Shown here piece after piece: positions 37,401 through 50,600 of a stretch of 64,000 nucleotides of DNA (positions are counted from its first letter, which is position 1; each line of letters begins with the position of its first letter). This stretch comes from Rhopalosiphum padi (Eukaryota; Arthropoda; Insecta; Hemiptera; Aphididae): positions 8,115,178 to 8,179,177 of the forward strand of contig NC_083598.1 of the NCBI RefSeq assembly GCF_020882245.1. Direction: 5' to 3'. Under the pieces are notes generated by a model that worked only from the letters and a program-made list of their open reading frames with translations, ran no database searches and had not been told where the DNA came from. The translations under genes were made by a program, and so were the position numbers.

Positions 37401-40400
37401 TAAAAATATAATACTTGAATGACGTAATATTATCTTACCTACTATGTTATGTATTTTAAAGTAAGAAGAAAATAAAAATCTTAAATATATAATACGATTT
37501 CTAATACGAAAACAATTTCCAAGTATGATGTTCAAACTTGGATACCCACAATTTAAATAAGCCAAATTATTGAGACACAAGAAGTATAATTATTTTATTA
37601 GAATCAAAGAGATGTGTCTTAAAATCAAAAGGGAAAAATTCAAGGGTAGCATGAATACACTTTTAAACTAAATGTTGTGTCATATTGTTTGAGTTTTTAT
37701 TGAAATTTCAATTGAATGATCAACTGTGACAGATTAAAATCATTATAGGAGATTATAAAATTAAAAACGAAAGCTGCATCGTAATGTATATACATTATAT
37801 ATATATAATAACAATTAATAGCAAATTTTTTAAGTATTAAAATGTATAACTAGACCTTATATATCTAAGTGTTAAATAATTTTTAAACTCATTATGTTCA
37901 TTACCAAGGTCAAATCATAAATCTAAAACTAGTTTTACTTTTGTCTTTGAAACTAATTTCTTCCTTCTTCCTCCTGATATAGTCAAAATATAAAAAAAAA
38001 TTATTAATCTATCGTGTCAAACAAGCAAGTTTAATGTTAGTTTGAGAATTAAGCGTAAATTTGTGTATTCAATTTTAATAATGTTACATTAAATATATTT
38101 CACTAATAATATTTGAATATTATCAAACAAAAATATCCAAAATAATTGGTATAGTCAACATATGTTATACATAACTATTGTTATAACTAAAAATAAATTT
38201 AAAAATATAAATTTCAAACATCACTATAATACTCTTTTGTCTTAAAAACGTCTTGTAATTATAGTTACCGTTCGGTATTTTTTATGCAATTGGGCTTAAT
38301 TTCAAAAAAAAAAAAAAAAACTGACACATATCACGTGGTTTTTGGTTCTTTTCGTTTAAAACCAAAACCACAAGTGCCACTATTTTCTGCCTTTTGGAGA
38401 AAAGTCGGCCGAGTCGAGTTACCATAATATTGTATAATGATACGCGTAAAGTTTTTAAAACGTTCAGCTGCAGGTCCAGGAAATGTCAATTAAATTCCTC
38501 GGGTAAGCTTAAAGCTATAGTCTACGTAACAAAGTCTACGACGACGTAGTGCCACGTGATAATAATAATGATAACACAAGAATATATAAACCTAATATTA
38601 TATATTATAGTATTAAATTTTATATATACAGCGTCAATATAAAATTGTTAACAGCCGCAATGAACGTTTAGATTTTATATCACCAGCTACTATGACTTAT
38701 TCGATGAGCGGCGATTCGAGGCCCATTGAGTCCATGACTATTTTAGAAACTACACTAGTTAGTTGGATCCCTAATTTTGTATGCATATATTATATATATA
38801 ATATTTCGACATGAATACAATATTCAGACACGTAAATAGGTGCTTTTTTGGGGGGGCGGGGCGATTAATTTTTTTCAGAATAGTTGAGGCTTAAAAAATG
38901 CTTTTTTTATTAATTATTAGTTACTAAAGTACGATATTTGGGGGGTCGCTCCTATCACCCCCTCCTAAATTACGTGCCTGACAATATTTTCTGACTTAGT
39001 GTCAGATATAAGTTTTGGAAAACCGGGATGCAACAACAAATATAATAGGACCTATTAAAGACTTAATATTTATAAGTTATATATCACGTATTAGTGATAT
39101 TTACTTTTGGTAATCGATAAAAGTAAACATGAATTTAAAAAAGAAAACTATTCTACTAGAAACGTCATGACTTATGTTTTCCTATAAATTGAATCCATAA
39201 TAATGTAGAATCAACAGATAAATAGGCAATATTTTAAGATACTTTTTTTCTTGACCATTATTCATTATTCTTTATAATTTATTACTTGACAAAGTTAGAA
39301 AATCTAGAATTTCAACCTAAGGCCCAAAAAATAACTTCAACCTAGAGGTTCCGGATCATTGCATCCCTTGTACCCCTGTTTAAATCTAGCACATCCGTCG
39401 TATAATATTATATACAACGACAAAGTGTTATATACTTATAAAGAATACGAAATATTATAAAATAACGCAGCCATTTTATTATATAATACGTGGACGTGAC
39501 CACGGAGTATAGGTAAAGACTCATATTTAGACCAAAATCGAAGCTTAAGCGTACATTTTTTAACGGAGGTATAATAATTTTAGATATTCAAAATGTTTAC
39601 ACAACATACATACATATAAATAGTAGGAATTTTAATCCATGACGTACCTAGCATTATTCTTGCTTTGATAATATTATTGTAAAAGCAGTTTTTATTTAAG
39701 TTTTTAGAAACTTCCATGACGGCGTTTTGCACTTAAGCTAAAATGTTATAACTTTAACTACACGTAGCCGGACAATATTTTTTTTATATAAACGCAGTAT
39801 ATTTATTTCGAAAGACAACGCGCAGACACGCACAAGCATAATACGTATCCACTGAGTGCAGTTTAGGTCTAGGTCATACATATTATTATGTTAGAATCGC
39901 TCGCGGATAACAGTGTTGATCTGCAGTGTTTATCGTTAGCTGCTGTATTTCAAAAACGCGTAATTTTATTTTTGTTTTCGCGCAAACGTCAGTACGAAAT
40001 ATTGTACCCAATATGAAAATAAAACTCTGTAAATGGCAACAACCTGTACTTAAAAAAAAAGTGTAAACAGAACTCCGAACGCATCGATATACGACCATGT
40101 ATATATATTATCTTTATAATACATATATGTAATGCCTTTCCCTCTATATGTCATTCACGTATGTGCGCGCACACACACAGACATAATATTATACATATTA
40201 CACACATCTATATGTACAATATACATCCATATGTGTTATAATATATATAATATTTACAACACAGTCGGCGTTGGTTTGTGGCTAAATTTTTTGACCTATT
40301 TCGATTATATTTAACAAAATGTTTTCGCGTGTTTTGCACAATTCGAACGGAAATTGGACAATAGCAATTTGACCGTACGGTGTGCATATTATATCTATAT

Positions 40401-41030
40401 TATATATACGTCATGTTTATTTTTATTTTTTTATTCACCGACCTTAATAGATCCGATATAGAGTTACATATACATAGTTCTTATAATATTATACTGTAGG
40501 TCTCAGCATATTATGCGATACTTATATTTATATAGGTATACATTATATTTCGATCAAAAAAACTACTGAAAAACGTCATTTTGTGTTGTATAACGCTGAA
40601 GAGTGCCCGAAACGTGGCGGCGAGGATATATATATATTTATTATGAATACAATCTATCACAATAATTATTATATACCTACATGATATTAAGGATGAAGTA
40701 TATATGCGCTTGACGATATCCGTCGCATGAATATATACACATCGCGCGAGGATGTAAGATAACTGAGGCTGTCCCGCAGAGTGAAAAGAGAGGGAAAATT
40801 TAAAAATTTAAATTAAAAAAAATGTGCGAAGCGTATTACGCGTCTGAAGAAAAAATTGCATCGCGCACGGGGACTCCATCATCACTCGGACGACCGTCAA
40901 ATAGTGCGTGGAAACGGAACTCGTTTACAAAACTGGTATATACCACAGAAAAATAATATAACAACACGGCCGCTGTGTCTAGGTAATGATATACCGGGAT
41001 GAAAAAAAATTGTAGGTAGGTACACACGCT

Positions 41031-41036
<6 letters not shown>
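34486..41036. other. AT-rich stretch, possible long intron
   Basis: If the exons at about 42.1 kb and 34.3 kb belong together, this is their 7.7-kb intron. It contains the MITE at 38825-38980. A 48-codon ATG frame on the minus strand near 38425-38280 runs through a poly(T) tract and is not credible as a gene. Confidence 0.4.
38825..38980. mobile_element. hAT-type MITE, 156 bp, perfect 8-bp target duplication
   Basis: Left end CAGACACGTAAATAGG; right end, reverse complemented, CAGGCACGTAATTTAGG. It is flanked by the identical octamer ACAATATT at 38817-38824 and 38981-38988. G-rich on the left (GGGGGGGCGGGGCG) and C-rich on the right (CACCCCC), so the ends can pair further. Non-autonomous and unrelated at the ends to the 47368 element except for the CAG...CTG rule. 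Confidence 0.85.
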
Positions 41037-41063
<27 letters not shown>

Positions 41064-41080
41064 TATACATACATACATAC
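41037..41080 (+). repeat. (CA)13 followed by (TACA)4
   Basis: Compound microsatellite at the left edge of the CpG island. Val/Cys-rich minus-strand frame here is repeat translation. Confidence 0.93.
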
Positions 41081-41099
41081 GAGTTTCAAATTGGAACGC

Positions 41100-42960
41100 C
41101 GTGAAGGCTTTCCAGACGTGTTTCGTCATTGCGCGCGCGTGTGAGTTGTGTGTGTGTGCACAAAATATATATATATAAACGTATTTTAAATATGTCGCGT
41201 CTTTTCGCCAAATATATTTCACGCGAGTGCGAGTTACACGCCGCTTGTTGTATATACTATATTTTAATATTTTATTATATTATTATTAAACGTCGTCGTC
41301 GATTAGCCGAATTATTATCGTATCTGCGCACCGTGCACGTGATCCAGTGGCGGGAAGGATCGCTTCGCTAAGGATGATATTATTATTATTATCGTTAATA
41401 TATGCAATAATAATATATCATACCTACGCCTATAAAATGTATACTATACGCGCCAAATCGATTTATCGTCGTGGTGACGCGCATCGGTATCGTACACAGC
41501 GCATACCGTAGGTATGATATAATACGGAAGATAAAACAGACCGACCGCGCGCGCAAGAGCGTGAAAAGCTATAGATTCCGATCCGTTTTCGTGGTGTGTC
41601 GCGTTCAATTATTGATGATATCGTACCCGAACCCAACTCGTCGAAGTTTATATCGTTCGACTTCTACATAGTAGTACACATCGTACACTATCCGGGCACA
41701 GTAAGTACGACTGCACCGCAGTCATAGTTGAATGATTGTCCGCGAGAGGACGTTTGCAGCGACTGTGCGACGGACGGACGGGACGACACCGCGGCGCGAG
41801 AGTGTACCTATATGAGATAATATGCGGCCGATTTGAAAATCGTTAACTCCGCACGACATAACGCCTATCGTAATATCATTATCGTACAGCGTGTGCCGAT
41901 CGCAGAGGAGAACACATCGGACAAGAAGAACCATTCAATAATATCATACATATATATGTGTGTGTAATAATATACAATTAACTCGGTGTGTACACCGATC
42001 GTGTGAGATGATGATGGCGGTGCTTTGCATACCTTTGCGGAGCGACGGGAAAACGGACTTGACGACGGATGCGGCAGCGGTTCGCGGGCTCGCCGCGATA
42101 TTGGCGGCGGCTGCGGCGGCGGCGGTGGTCGGCGACGGGTCGCTGTTGCTGTCGTGCAGATAATAATATAGTAGTGCTTATTATATTATTGATGATAACA
42201 ATAATCGTGAATATGATATAATATTTGCGTGCGTTACAGTAATAATATAATTCGATGTGTGCGCGTGGCGACCACTACGCGGTATATACCGAGTATATAC
42301 CAAGCCGAGGGGATGATGCCGCAGACACGACTGATGACGGACCGCGGGGGCTCACTATACTATCACGGATGAGGGGCAGAAAGAAGGTTTTTCGAACGTG
42401 AAAATGCCGATCCGGTCTGCCGGCTATGCGTGGCTTTCGGCTTTTCCGCGAAACGGCGACTTTTTCTTGCGCGCACGACGTGTGTGCGAGCTGTGCTGTC
42501 CGTCACGCACTCTCGTGGCGGGGTGTGCGGGTGGTGGCCGGGTGTGAGCCGCGGTTGCGCGGCGGATTAGGCGACAAAAATACGCGGAAAAAACGCACGG
42601 CGGCGGCGGCGAGTAAGTACGACGACGCGAGTGGCGTTGGCGCTGTTCGTGTACGAAGACTGGCGGGCCGTCGCCGCCGCCGCCGCCGCCGGGTCCGACG
42701 GCCACCAGCCCCACTACGGCGCCGCCGCCGAGAAAGTATTAAATATCGGCAATTGCACACACCAGCACGCGCGCGCGTACCTCGCCGCCGCTGTTTTCGC
42801 ACGCGCGCGCGAATTTCCACCGCCGCCGCCCGGCTGTCTGCGACCGAGTTTTCCGCCGTCCACATCCCACGCGGCGGCGGCACATAAGGATAGGTTAACA
42901 TAACTTATATTATTATTTTCGATATTATTATTTTTTTTAAAAAAACCATTTACCCGCGGC
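41100..42960. promoter_or_regulatory. Strong CpG-rich island, probable bidirectional promoter
   Basis: The densest CpG and GC block of the window, with GCC/CGG runs at about 42100-42125, 42598-42612 and 42669-42692, and several GCGCGC stretches. The plus strand has a perfect donor GTAAGT at 42612-42617 after a CGG-rich stretch. The minus strand has a donor at 42032. Several overlapping Arg-, Ala- and Pro-rich open frames here are a by-product of GC-rich triplet repeats. The island is best read as promoter plus 5' exon(s) of one or two genes. Confidence 0.5.
42033..42148 (-). CDS. Possible alanine-rich exon within a CpG island, minus strand
   Basis: The minus-strand frame is open from 42177 to a donor CGCAAAG|GTATGC at 42033/42032 and reads NSDPSPTTAAAAAAANIAAS, then PRTAAASVVKSVFPSLRK. 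It ends in phase 1, which matches the phase-1 acceptors at about 34.3 kb. No ATG is in frame after the upstream TAA (42180-42178), so it would need an acceptor such as CGACAG (exon from 42148) or be partly untranslated. The plus strand has an overlapping ATG-initiated frame (42008-42163) of similar Ala-rich type, so the strand is not certain. Confidence 0.3.
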
Positions 42961-45900
42961 GTGTATATATAGTAAGTACTTAACATTATCTGTGTTTATA
43001 CATCGATTTTTTACGATATTCTTATTGTGTAAGCCGCCAGTTATGAGCATTTTTAAATCACACATAATTTTCATAAGTTTGGTACGAAGTCTCAGTTCGC
43101 TTTAATATTAAACCTAACACGAAATTGATTCCGCTGAAAACAATTTTTCAATATTGAACGTTTGTAAGTCGGGGGCACCATATAATATTATACACTAAAC
43201 TCATTTGTGTATTCAAATCCATTATTATACTAATTCAACACGCTTCTTAAATTGGTTTATCTGAAACATTGATAGTAATTTACGCCTTAAAAGTCGATAT
43301 TTAAAAAAAAAATATTTAGCAATGTTTTTATTTTCAATTAAAAACTAAAATGTGTTTGCGTTCCTAAATATTTTTATATTATACCACGGTTAACGATAAG
43401 ATAGTTACACAACGAACTATACTATAATGCCAATATATAGTTAATGGGCTGGATAATATAAAAATACATTAAATATAAATATGTATTTTAATTTTTTAAA
43501 TCAAAATATAGGCTTTTTAGATTCTGAACGAAGTGAAGACATTGAATGTACTATTAATATATTATTACGAATCAACATTCAAGCATTCCAGACAGGGTTT
43601 GTGGATTACGTAAAAATATGCATATTAAAAATAATAACGCCATTGAATACATGTGATATTGCGTATACGACGGTCTATAAAAAAATATGATAATTTGATA
43701 ACCAAAAGGCGTCACAAACGACCATTTGATCTTTCAATTTTCTAAAGTATAGATACCATGGTATACCTACATTCCTATACTTAGTGTCTTAGTTCATTAA
43801 AATTAGTTTTTATTTTGTTTAAAAAGAATATGGGCTTGTATACGTTTTCATAACTGTTATTTATCTTTTAATATCATAAATAAATAATAAAATATTTTAT
43901 TAATACAAATTTGACAAAAAAAATAGGTCGTATAATATTAGTTCATCAGATATTTATTACATCGTGAACGTAGAAAAATGCAATGTTATAATATTATATT
44001 ATTATAATAGGTAGTTCTGCTGATTAATAATAAGTCTAATAATAGAATCGTTCTTAGAATAACTCGACAAATTTTTAAAACAATTTTTTTTTTTTAAAAT
44101 TAACACAGCTATTATTTTTGCCATTGAACTACATAGGTCCGTTCTAAACACACATGACGAGCAAATAAGTTTTTGAACGACGTGCAACGAGTGACGACTT
44201 TTCGATCGTTTCACTTTCACATTGAATTATCAGTCATTGACAAGCGATTGTGCAAACCAAATTTTATCTATACCTAAGGTAGTTTTATCATTTCTAATCA
44301 CTTTTAACGCTATGGATAGATTTACATATTCATACTTTTACTTTATATAGGTTAAAAATGGAACACATAAAACATTTATTGTTTTAAGAGGAAATTCTTA
44401 TACACACACATCGCGCGCCGGACCATGAACACTTATATTTTTTTTACATAGACTTAAATATTAATCCCATTACGATATTATTCACTACACAATACTATGC
44501 AAACATTACTAAAACAGTTTTTAATGTTTTTAAAAATAAAAATAATTTTACTCTTGTAAAAACAACTTAATTATTGTTAATCAAATAGACAACATTCAAA
44601 AGGATTACACAAAAATTATCATAACCGCAAGTAGATTATATAATTATTACTTACAAAATGTGTTAGTTTTTGACAAATAATAGATAAATTATTTTATAAA
44701 AAAAAATAAGTTAAAATAAATTACTGAGAAGTTTAGAAATTAGTTTATTGTTAATTTATTAAGTGACAATTTTAAAATAATAACAGTAATAAATAGGTAC
44801 ACTTTTGGAATAATTGTAAGTTATAAGTACCTATATCTATAGTATTTAGTACCTAATCATATATCTAAATACCTACTTACTTTTCAATTAAAAACTTAAT
44901 ATTAAATTTTATTTTTTGACCTGAGCAACAAAAATATAGCGGTTGTCAATTTAAGTTCAGCGTTACAATGAATATATTTAATTTTATCTTAAACTAAAAT
45001 TATAATAAATTAAGTAAATACTTACTAAAGTTTCAGTAATGAAATGTACCATATATATTTTACTTATTTTATTTAGATTTTCCTACCTCGTTTATCTTCG
45101 TCAAAAAACTTTTTATTGCTTATTTTAAATCTGCATTTTGAAAATTATTACAACTATCAGCATAATTAAAATTATATTTAATATTAACTTATTTTCTAGT
45201 GAATTACTAAAACGTTTGAAATTATATGCCTATAATTTATTTATAGGCCTGAATTTTTCAAATAATTTAAATGTTTTGATTAATTTAATTGTATTTAAAG
45301 AATTATCACTTCTGAACTTTATTTACTTAATTCAACGACTTTTGCATGTTTTCAACGGGACGCAAGCATTCGATAAATGATACAATAACCATTCACAAAA
45401 ATCAGATTTAAAAATAATGAAATGTAAAATACTTATAGGTATGAATCAACTCGATAGGACATCGATATAATACAATTAAATTAGAGTAAGCATAATTGAT
45501 ATATATATATAATATTATTGTGAAACATACAAATTCGTATTATTATTCAATATAAAGATAAAACAATTGACATTTAAAAAAAAAATGTTAATGTTTATAA
45601 TATACATGATATATTATAGTATATATATATATATATAATAATTGTATAGTATGCACATTATGTTTTGGTTTATATTGTAAAACCTCAAAGTAAGTGATTA
45701 CATTTTTGTGTGTAGGTATTTGATTGCCCAATAATCAAACAAAAATATTACAAAATTATGTTAGGCTTATGAATTCAATATCTATAGTATTATTTTAATG
45801 GAAAAATATTTTATATTAAGAAAGACTTGACAAATACAATTTAACTGTCAAAAATAAGATAAGAAAAATTAATCCTTCGGAGAAAAAGCTTAAACAGAAT

Positions 45901-47359
45901 CTAATTCAAAACATTAAATGTAGGTTCGTTGTGCTCAGCAAGGGATAAGTATTCAACTAATTTCATCCATCTATAATTCGCGTTTGTGCCTATTACGAAA
46001 ATACTTTCTGTGTAAACTACTACAGTACTACATAATACAGTTCATTAATTCCTGTGTAGATTATAATTTTAATAGATTCTATTTCGAAACCATTATTCGA
46101 ATTATTAAATCATTAATTTTCACATCAAGGCATATCATTTGACTAATTGTTGTTAATGGTTATATTTGAAAAAGAGATAAACGGTTTATTAAAAATATTT
46201 TAAAAAAACAACAAAGTGTGAAACTTTTGAACTCTGTATAATAGTTAATACCAGTAAGAGTTCGGAATCAAGGTCGGAGAGTGTTGAACCATGGACTATG
46301 AATGTAATAGTTGTTATATCATCGGTGTGGACGATGCGGTATATGTATAGTTTGTCGGCAAATCCACAATAAACACATGATTTGCAAAAGTGTATTCGAA
46401 CATCATGTTGGGTTCTTCTACATTTATCAACTATCAATTAACCTAAGACTGTAAATTATTGTAAGATTGACATTGATGCATGTAAATCTTCAAATAATCA
46501 TAAACAGAAGAACATTAAATGGTAAAATAATAAAGTTACTAAAAATAAATACAATACGTTTGATATCAGCAAAATTAAAGTCCACAACAAAAATGTTTTA
46601 ATATCTTATAATTATAATAACGACTTTTATTTATGTAGGTATATACATTTCATATACATTGGACAAAATTTCCAATTATCTAGCAATGTCAAAATACTTT
46701 ATCAATTATATCGAGATATCAAAGTGAACTTGTTTGGCGAATGAATATACCTTTAAATAATACCTAAGAGAGATAGAGAGAGAGAGTGAGTGAGTGAGAG
46801 AAAGAAAACTGCGTATTTAAAAAATCACACACAGCTTTAGCCTTCAAATAAGTCATTGTGACCCCCTTTACATGATTATTAGAAAATTAATGATTATATA
46901 CATATAAAATATCACTGAATCACCTTGAAAAAGAAATTTCAATAAAAAAAAATTTTAAAAATTGTAAAACCTATACCCATAACCATTTGTATAGTCATTA
47001 CGATGCACGTTGTGAACAAAATTCGTAGATCTTTCTTATAGATCCTCTAGATGTTTACATACTCTCCAACAGCGCGTTTAAAATGTGTTGAACTGTTCGA
47101 GAGAAGAGACACTACACCACAGTAACGCACGCATAATGCAACGTGCGAAGAAGAGCAAACAATATAATATTATATATACAGCGTTGAGTAATAATAATAA
47201 AGTACCTCGCTGGGTCTTGAAAAATATACATTATGCCAATAGATATTGGATAATATGTAAAATATAAATACTTGAACAAAGCTTTCGGCACGTTGTATAT
47301 TAAAAACAAAAAAGCGTAATCGAGTAACCGCGTGAAAAGCGTGCAGGGCGGTTTTAATA
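42961..47359. other. AT-rich gene-poor region
   Basis: No coding exon, RNA gene or definable repeat beyond simple AT tracts. A few open frames of 60-82 codons lack any support. Confidence 0.45.
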
Positions 47360-47367
47360 GTTTATAT

Positions 47368-47665
47368 CAGTGGTTTTCAAACTGGGTGCCGCGGCACACC
47401 AGTGTGCCGCGAGTATCCACTAAGTGTGCCGCGGTTTTTCCATAAATTATCGATTGCACTGAATTATGATATAAGAAAATGCGGGTATGTGTCAACTATT
47501 CGTCCAAGAATTAAAAATATTTGTTAGCCCATCAATCACATATTTCTTATTAAATGTATATATAATTATAAACAAATTTGTTCATCTAAAAAAAAGGTCA
47601 GTGTGCCGTGAAAATTTTTTGAAGTTTACGGTGTGCCGTGTATAAAAAAAGTTTGAAAACCACTG
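47368..47665. mobile_element. hAT-type MITE, 298 bp, perfect 8-bp target duplication
   Basis: The ends are CAGTGGTTTTCAAACT and its inverse AGTTTGAAAACCACTG, classic hAT-superfamily termini. It is flanked by the identical octamer GTTTATAT at 47360-47367 and 47666-47673. Inside each end the motif GTGTGCCG recurs (TGTGCCGCG on the left, GTGTGCCGTG on the right). There is no coding capacity, so mobility depended on a transposase supplied elsewhere. The intact duplication and near-perfect ends indicate a fairly young copy. Confidence 0.9.
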
Positions 47666-47673
47666 GTTTATAT

Positions 47674-50600
47674 TATATACTATTATATACGTATATAAGT
47701 TAATATAGTTAATATATTAAACATTTGTATTTAGTTACAATAATTAATCGAAAATGTAGGATACCTAATTTTTATAAATAAGACAACCATTTTTCGTAGT
47801 AACATATTATAATATTTTTAGTTGCAATAACCACAATCACAATTTATACAGTTAGTACAACTAAATAAATAAAACTAAACCTGAATGATAAATAACAACT
47901 AAATGGATAACTGTCGCTTTGCTAACTTGATATTTAGGGTTAAATGAACTGTTTAAATAGTTACCACAACTATTATTTTTTCCGTAATATACTAAATAGT
48001 AATGACAATTCCCTATTTTTTGTGTAAAAAAGTCAGCGTTTCAACAACAATTAAAAATTTAAATTTTATTAGCAGCGTAAAAAAACAACAACCAAAAATG
48101 TTGTCATATTTTCGTTTTGTATATTCGATAGTGTAAAATCTTAGAACAAGATGAATATGATAAAAATCGAAGACGATTAAAACAATAATACTTTTCCGCA
48201 TAACACAAATATACACAAATATGTTAACTATCACGTGAAATAATATTATGATTAATGATAACAATCTGCTGCAGAGAGCATAAAACAAATAGGTACAAGA
48301 AGAAAAATAGCTGATATGTATAATATTATAATATTGCACGAAAATCATGAAGCAACTCTGCATCTCTTGTGATCCTCAGTAGTATTTTTTCCTTTCGAGG
48401 CATTAATATAATGTATAGGCGATCATGAATATAGTATAATATACGTATATATTGCAGTGCGTCGATCGTACGTCCTATAACGAATTTTTATTTTTTACAG
48501 ATCTATATATTTCATAATATACGATTATGAATATATTATATAATTTTGATATAGGTATACCTATCTACATTATATTTATGTTTGGGCCGGGTTATCAAAG
48601 TTCAAAAATGTTCGAAACATACGCGTGCAACACGCGTTTGAATTAGCCCTTCACAAAAACCTATATATGCACACAGCTGACTTGCAAGTTCACTATATAC
48701 TTACGGTAATTTTTTGGCACTGGTTGATTTTTTTCTCTACATTATATTGAACGTCTTCGTACTTCAATATATATTTATGGCATACAGAAAACAATAATAA
48801 CGTGTCGTCATAATTCGATTATAACCTTCAAACCAGTTTCAACATACATATACAACATTATATATTATACGTACACATTTTCCCCATCACACACCGTATA
48901 CCATATTATTGCCTTCTACGACTATAAACAAACAAAAGATACCACTGAATTTCGTGTTAAGGACAAACGACAGCGAGTTTGCTAAAAATTTAATTTAATT
49001 TTTCTAGTCACTAAAAATTAAATATATGATTTTTCAAATCGCTAAGACTACTATACAGTACTATGACTACTATGTACCTACTATACGATACATTACATGC
49101 AGCAGTCGTGCAGATGGTGTACCTATTATTGGTTTAACCTAGAAATATTTGTTTTATTATAAATTTATTATATTATCACAAAGTAATGGACGACCGTGAA
49201 CGATTTGTCAGAATCAAACAAGTGTGAACAATTAATATGCTTAACATGATTTTACAAAGTATAAATATTTGCAAAAAACCAAATGGATACTCGACAATAA
49301 AAGGCTAGAATATACTTATTTAGATTCCAAACGTAGTCTGAAAATAGCTCTTAAGTTTTTTTCAAAAAGCAGAATCACATATAAGTTAGAAATTTAGTAA
49401 TTTTTTAAACTTTTATAGAAATGTTGTAAAAAAAATTACATTATGCATATTTTAGATACAAGTAAATATAGAGCCTAAACAATTTATAGTTATAAATAAT
49501 CACTTACAACGCATAGTTCTACAACTTCTACATCACATATATCCTACGAGTAGGTGAAATGGTCAATTTAACTTTTCTTTATCAATAAACAAAAAATTAT
49601 TAATTATTATATTTTTTAATGTCTTAGATCTTTATAATAATTTTTTTATGTAATGATATTTTCCTAGATAATCATAAAAAAATAACTCATATTTAATTAA
49701 AATTTTACAATGGTATTTTAAAATATTGACCAGCAACAAAAGTTGATTACGAATATTGGATTAAAATCATGAATGCATGAGTCTAACATACATATTCGTA
49801 ATATATTTTTGTCGTGAAACTTACTTAGCTCATATTCCTATGTGTATACAAAGTATGTACATTTACATTATTATTATAGTAAAGTACCTAATAAATTACA
49901 ATTATTATTACCACCCAGGCAGTATGATTTATTTTTTTATTTTTTAGTATTATTGAATTTAATAAAGTGTAGGTACACAAAAATATGTAAACGATAAAGT
50001 AAAATGAATAGATATAGACATATAGTAAAATAAATCAAAGGTCATTATAAGAACGAGATAAAATTAAAGTGTTAGTCTTAAACACGATGAATATGAGTAA
50101 AATATTCTTGTATATATTTTATTCATAAAATCGTATAGTATACCTATACCTATACAGTTGTACAACTTTCGCAATAATATCAATTTTAAACTATATACAT
50201 AATTTATAGTTTTTATAAATAGCAAATTGTCTTAATTAATAATATTGATTAATATATTTTAATAATTAGTTTTAAAAATATTTTTACACGAACGCTAAAA
50301 TAGTAAGATATTTAAAGTGTTATTACAAGGTAAAACCATTAAGACGTAAAAGTTTATTAAAATAATATTTTATTTTATAATCTTGTACAAATACATGCCA
50401 TTATTTTGTTTGCGGGATATTATAAAAAATTATAATTTTTATGAAGTTGCAGTAGTTACACACATTCTACATGAAAACAATTTCACTTTTTATTAGCTTT
50501 AACATTATTTTTGAATACACAATAGTCATCTACTCGTCTCTGAAATTTAAGACACCAACATATACAAATACACAGAGTAAATAGGTACATCGTACATATT

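Noticed and set aside
38280..38425. Minus-strand ATG frame MVTRLGRLFSKRQK...
   Set aside because: Runs into a poly(T) tract giving poly-Phe; no splice or conservation support.
40836..41222. 128-codon minus-strand frame
   Set aside because: Passes through a CA repeat that gives Val/Cys runs; no domain, and the rest is not protein-like.
42426..42901. Long overlapping open frames (up to 153 codons) on both strands rich in Arg, Ala, Pro
   Set aside because: They arise from GC-rich triplet repeats in the CpG island, appear in several frames at once and resemble no domain.
48013..48363. 116-codon minus-strand frame
   Set aside because: Composition (Phe, Ile, Tyr) is that of translated AT-rich DNA; no splice signals or homology recognised.
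48815..48982. Frame without ATG ending TEFRVKDKRQRVC
   Set aside because: Hydrophilic end is intriguing, but the upstream part is translated AT repeat and no acceptor or homology supports it.
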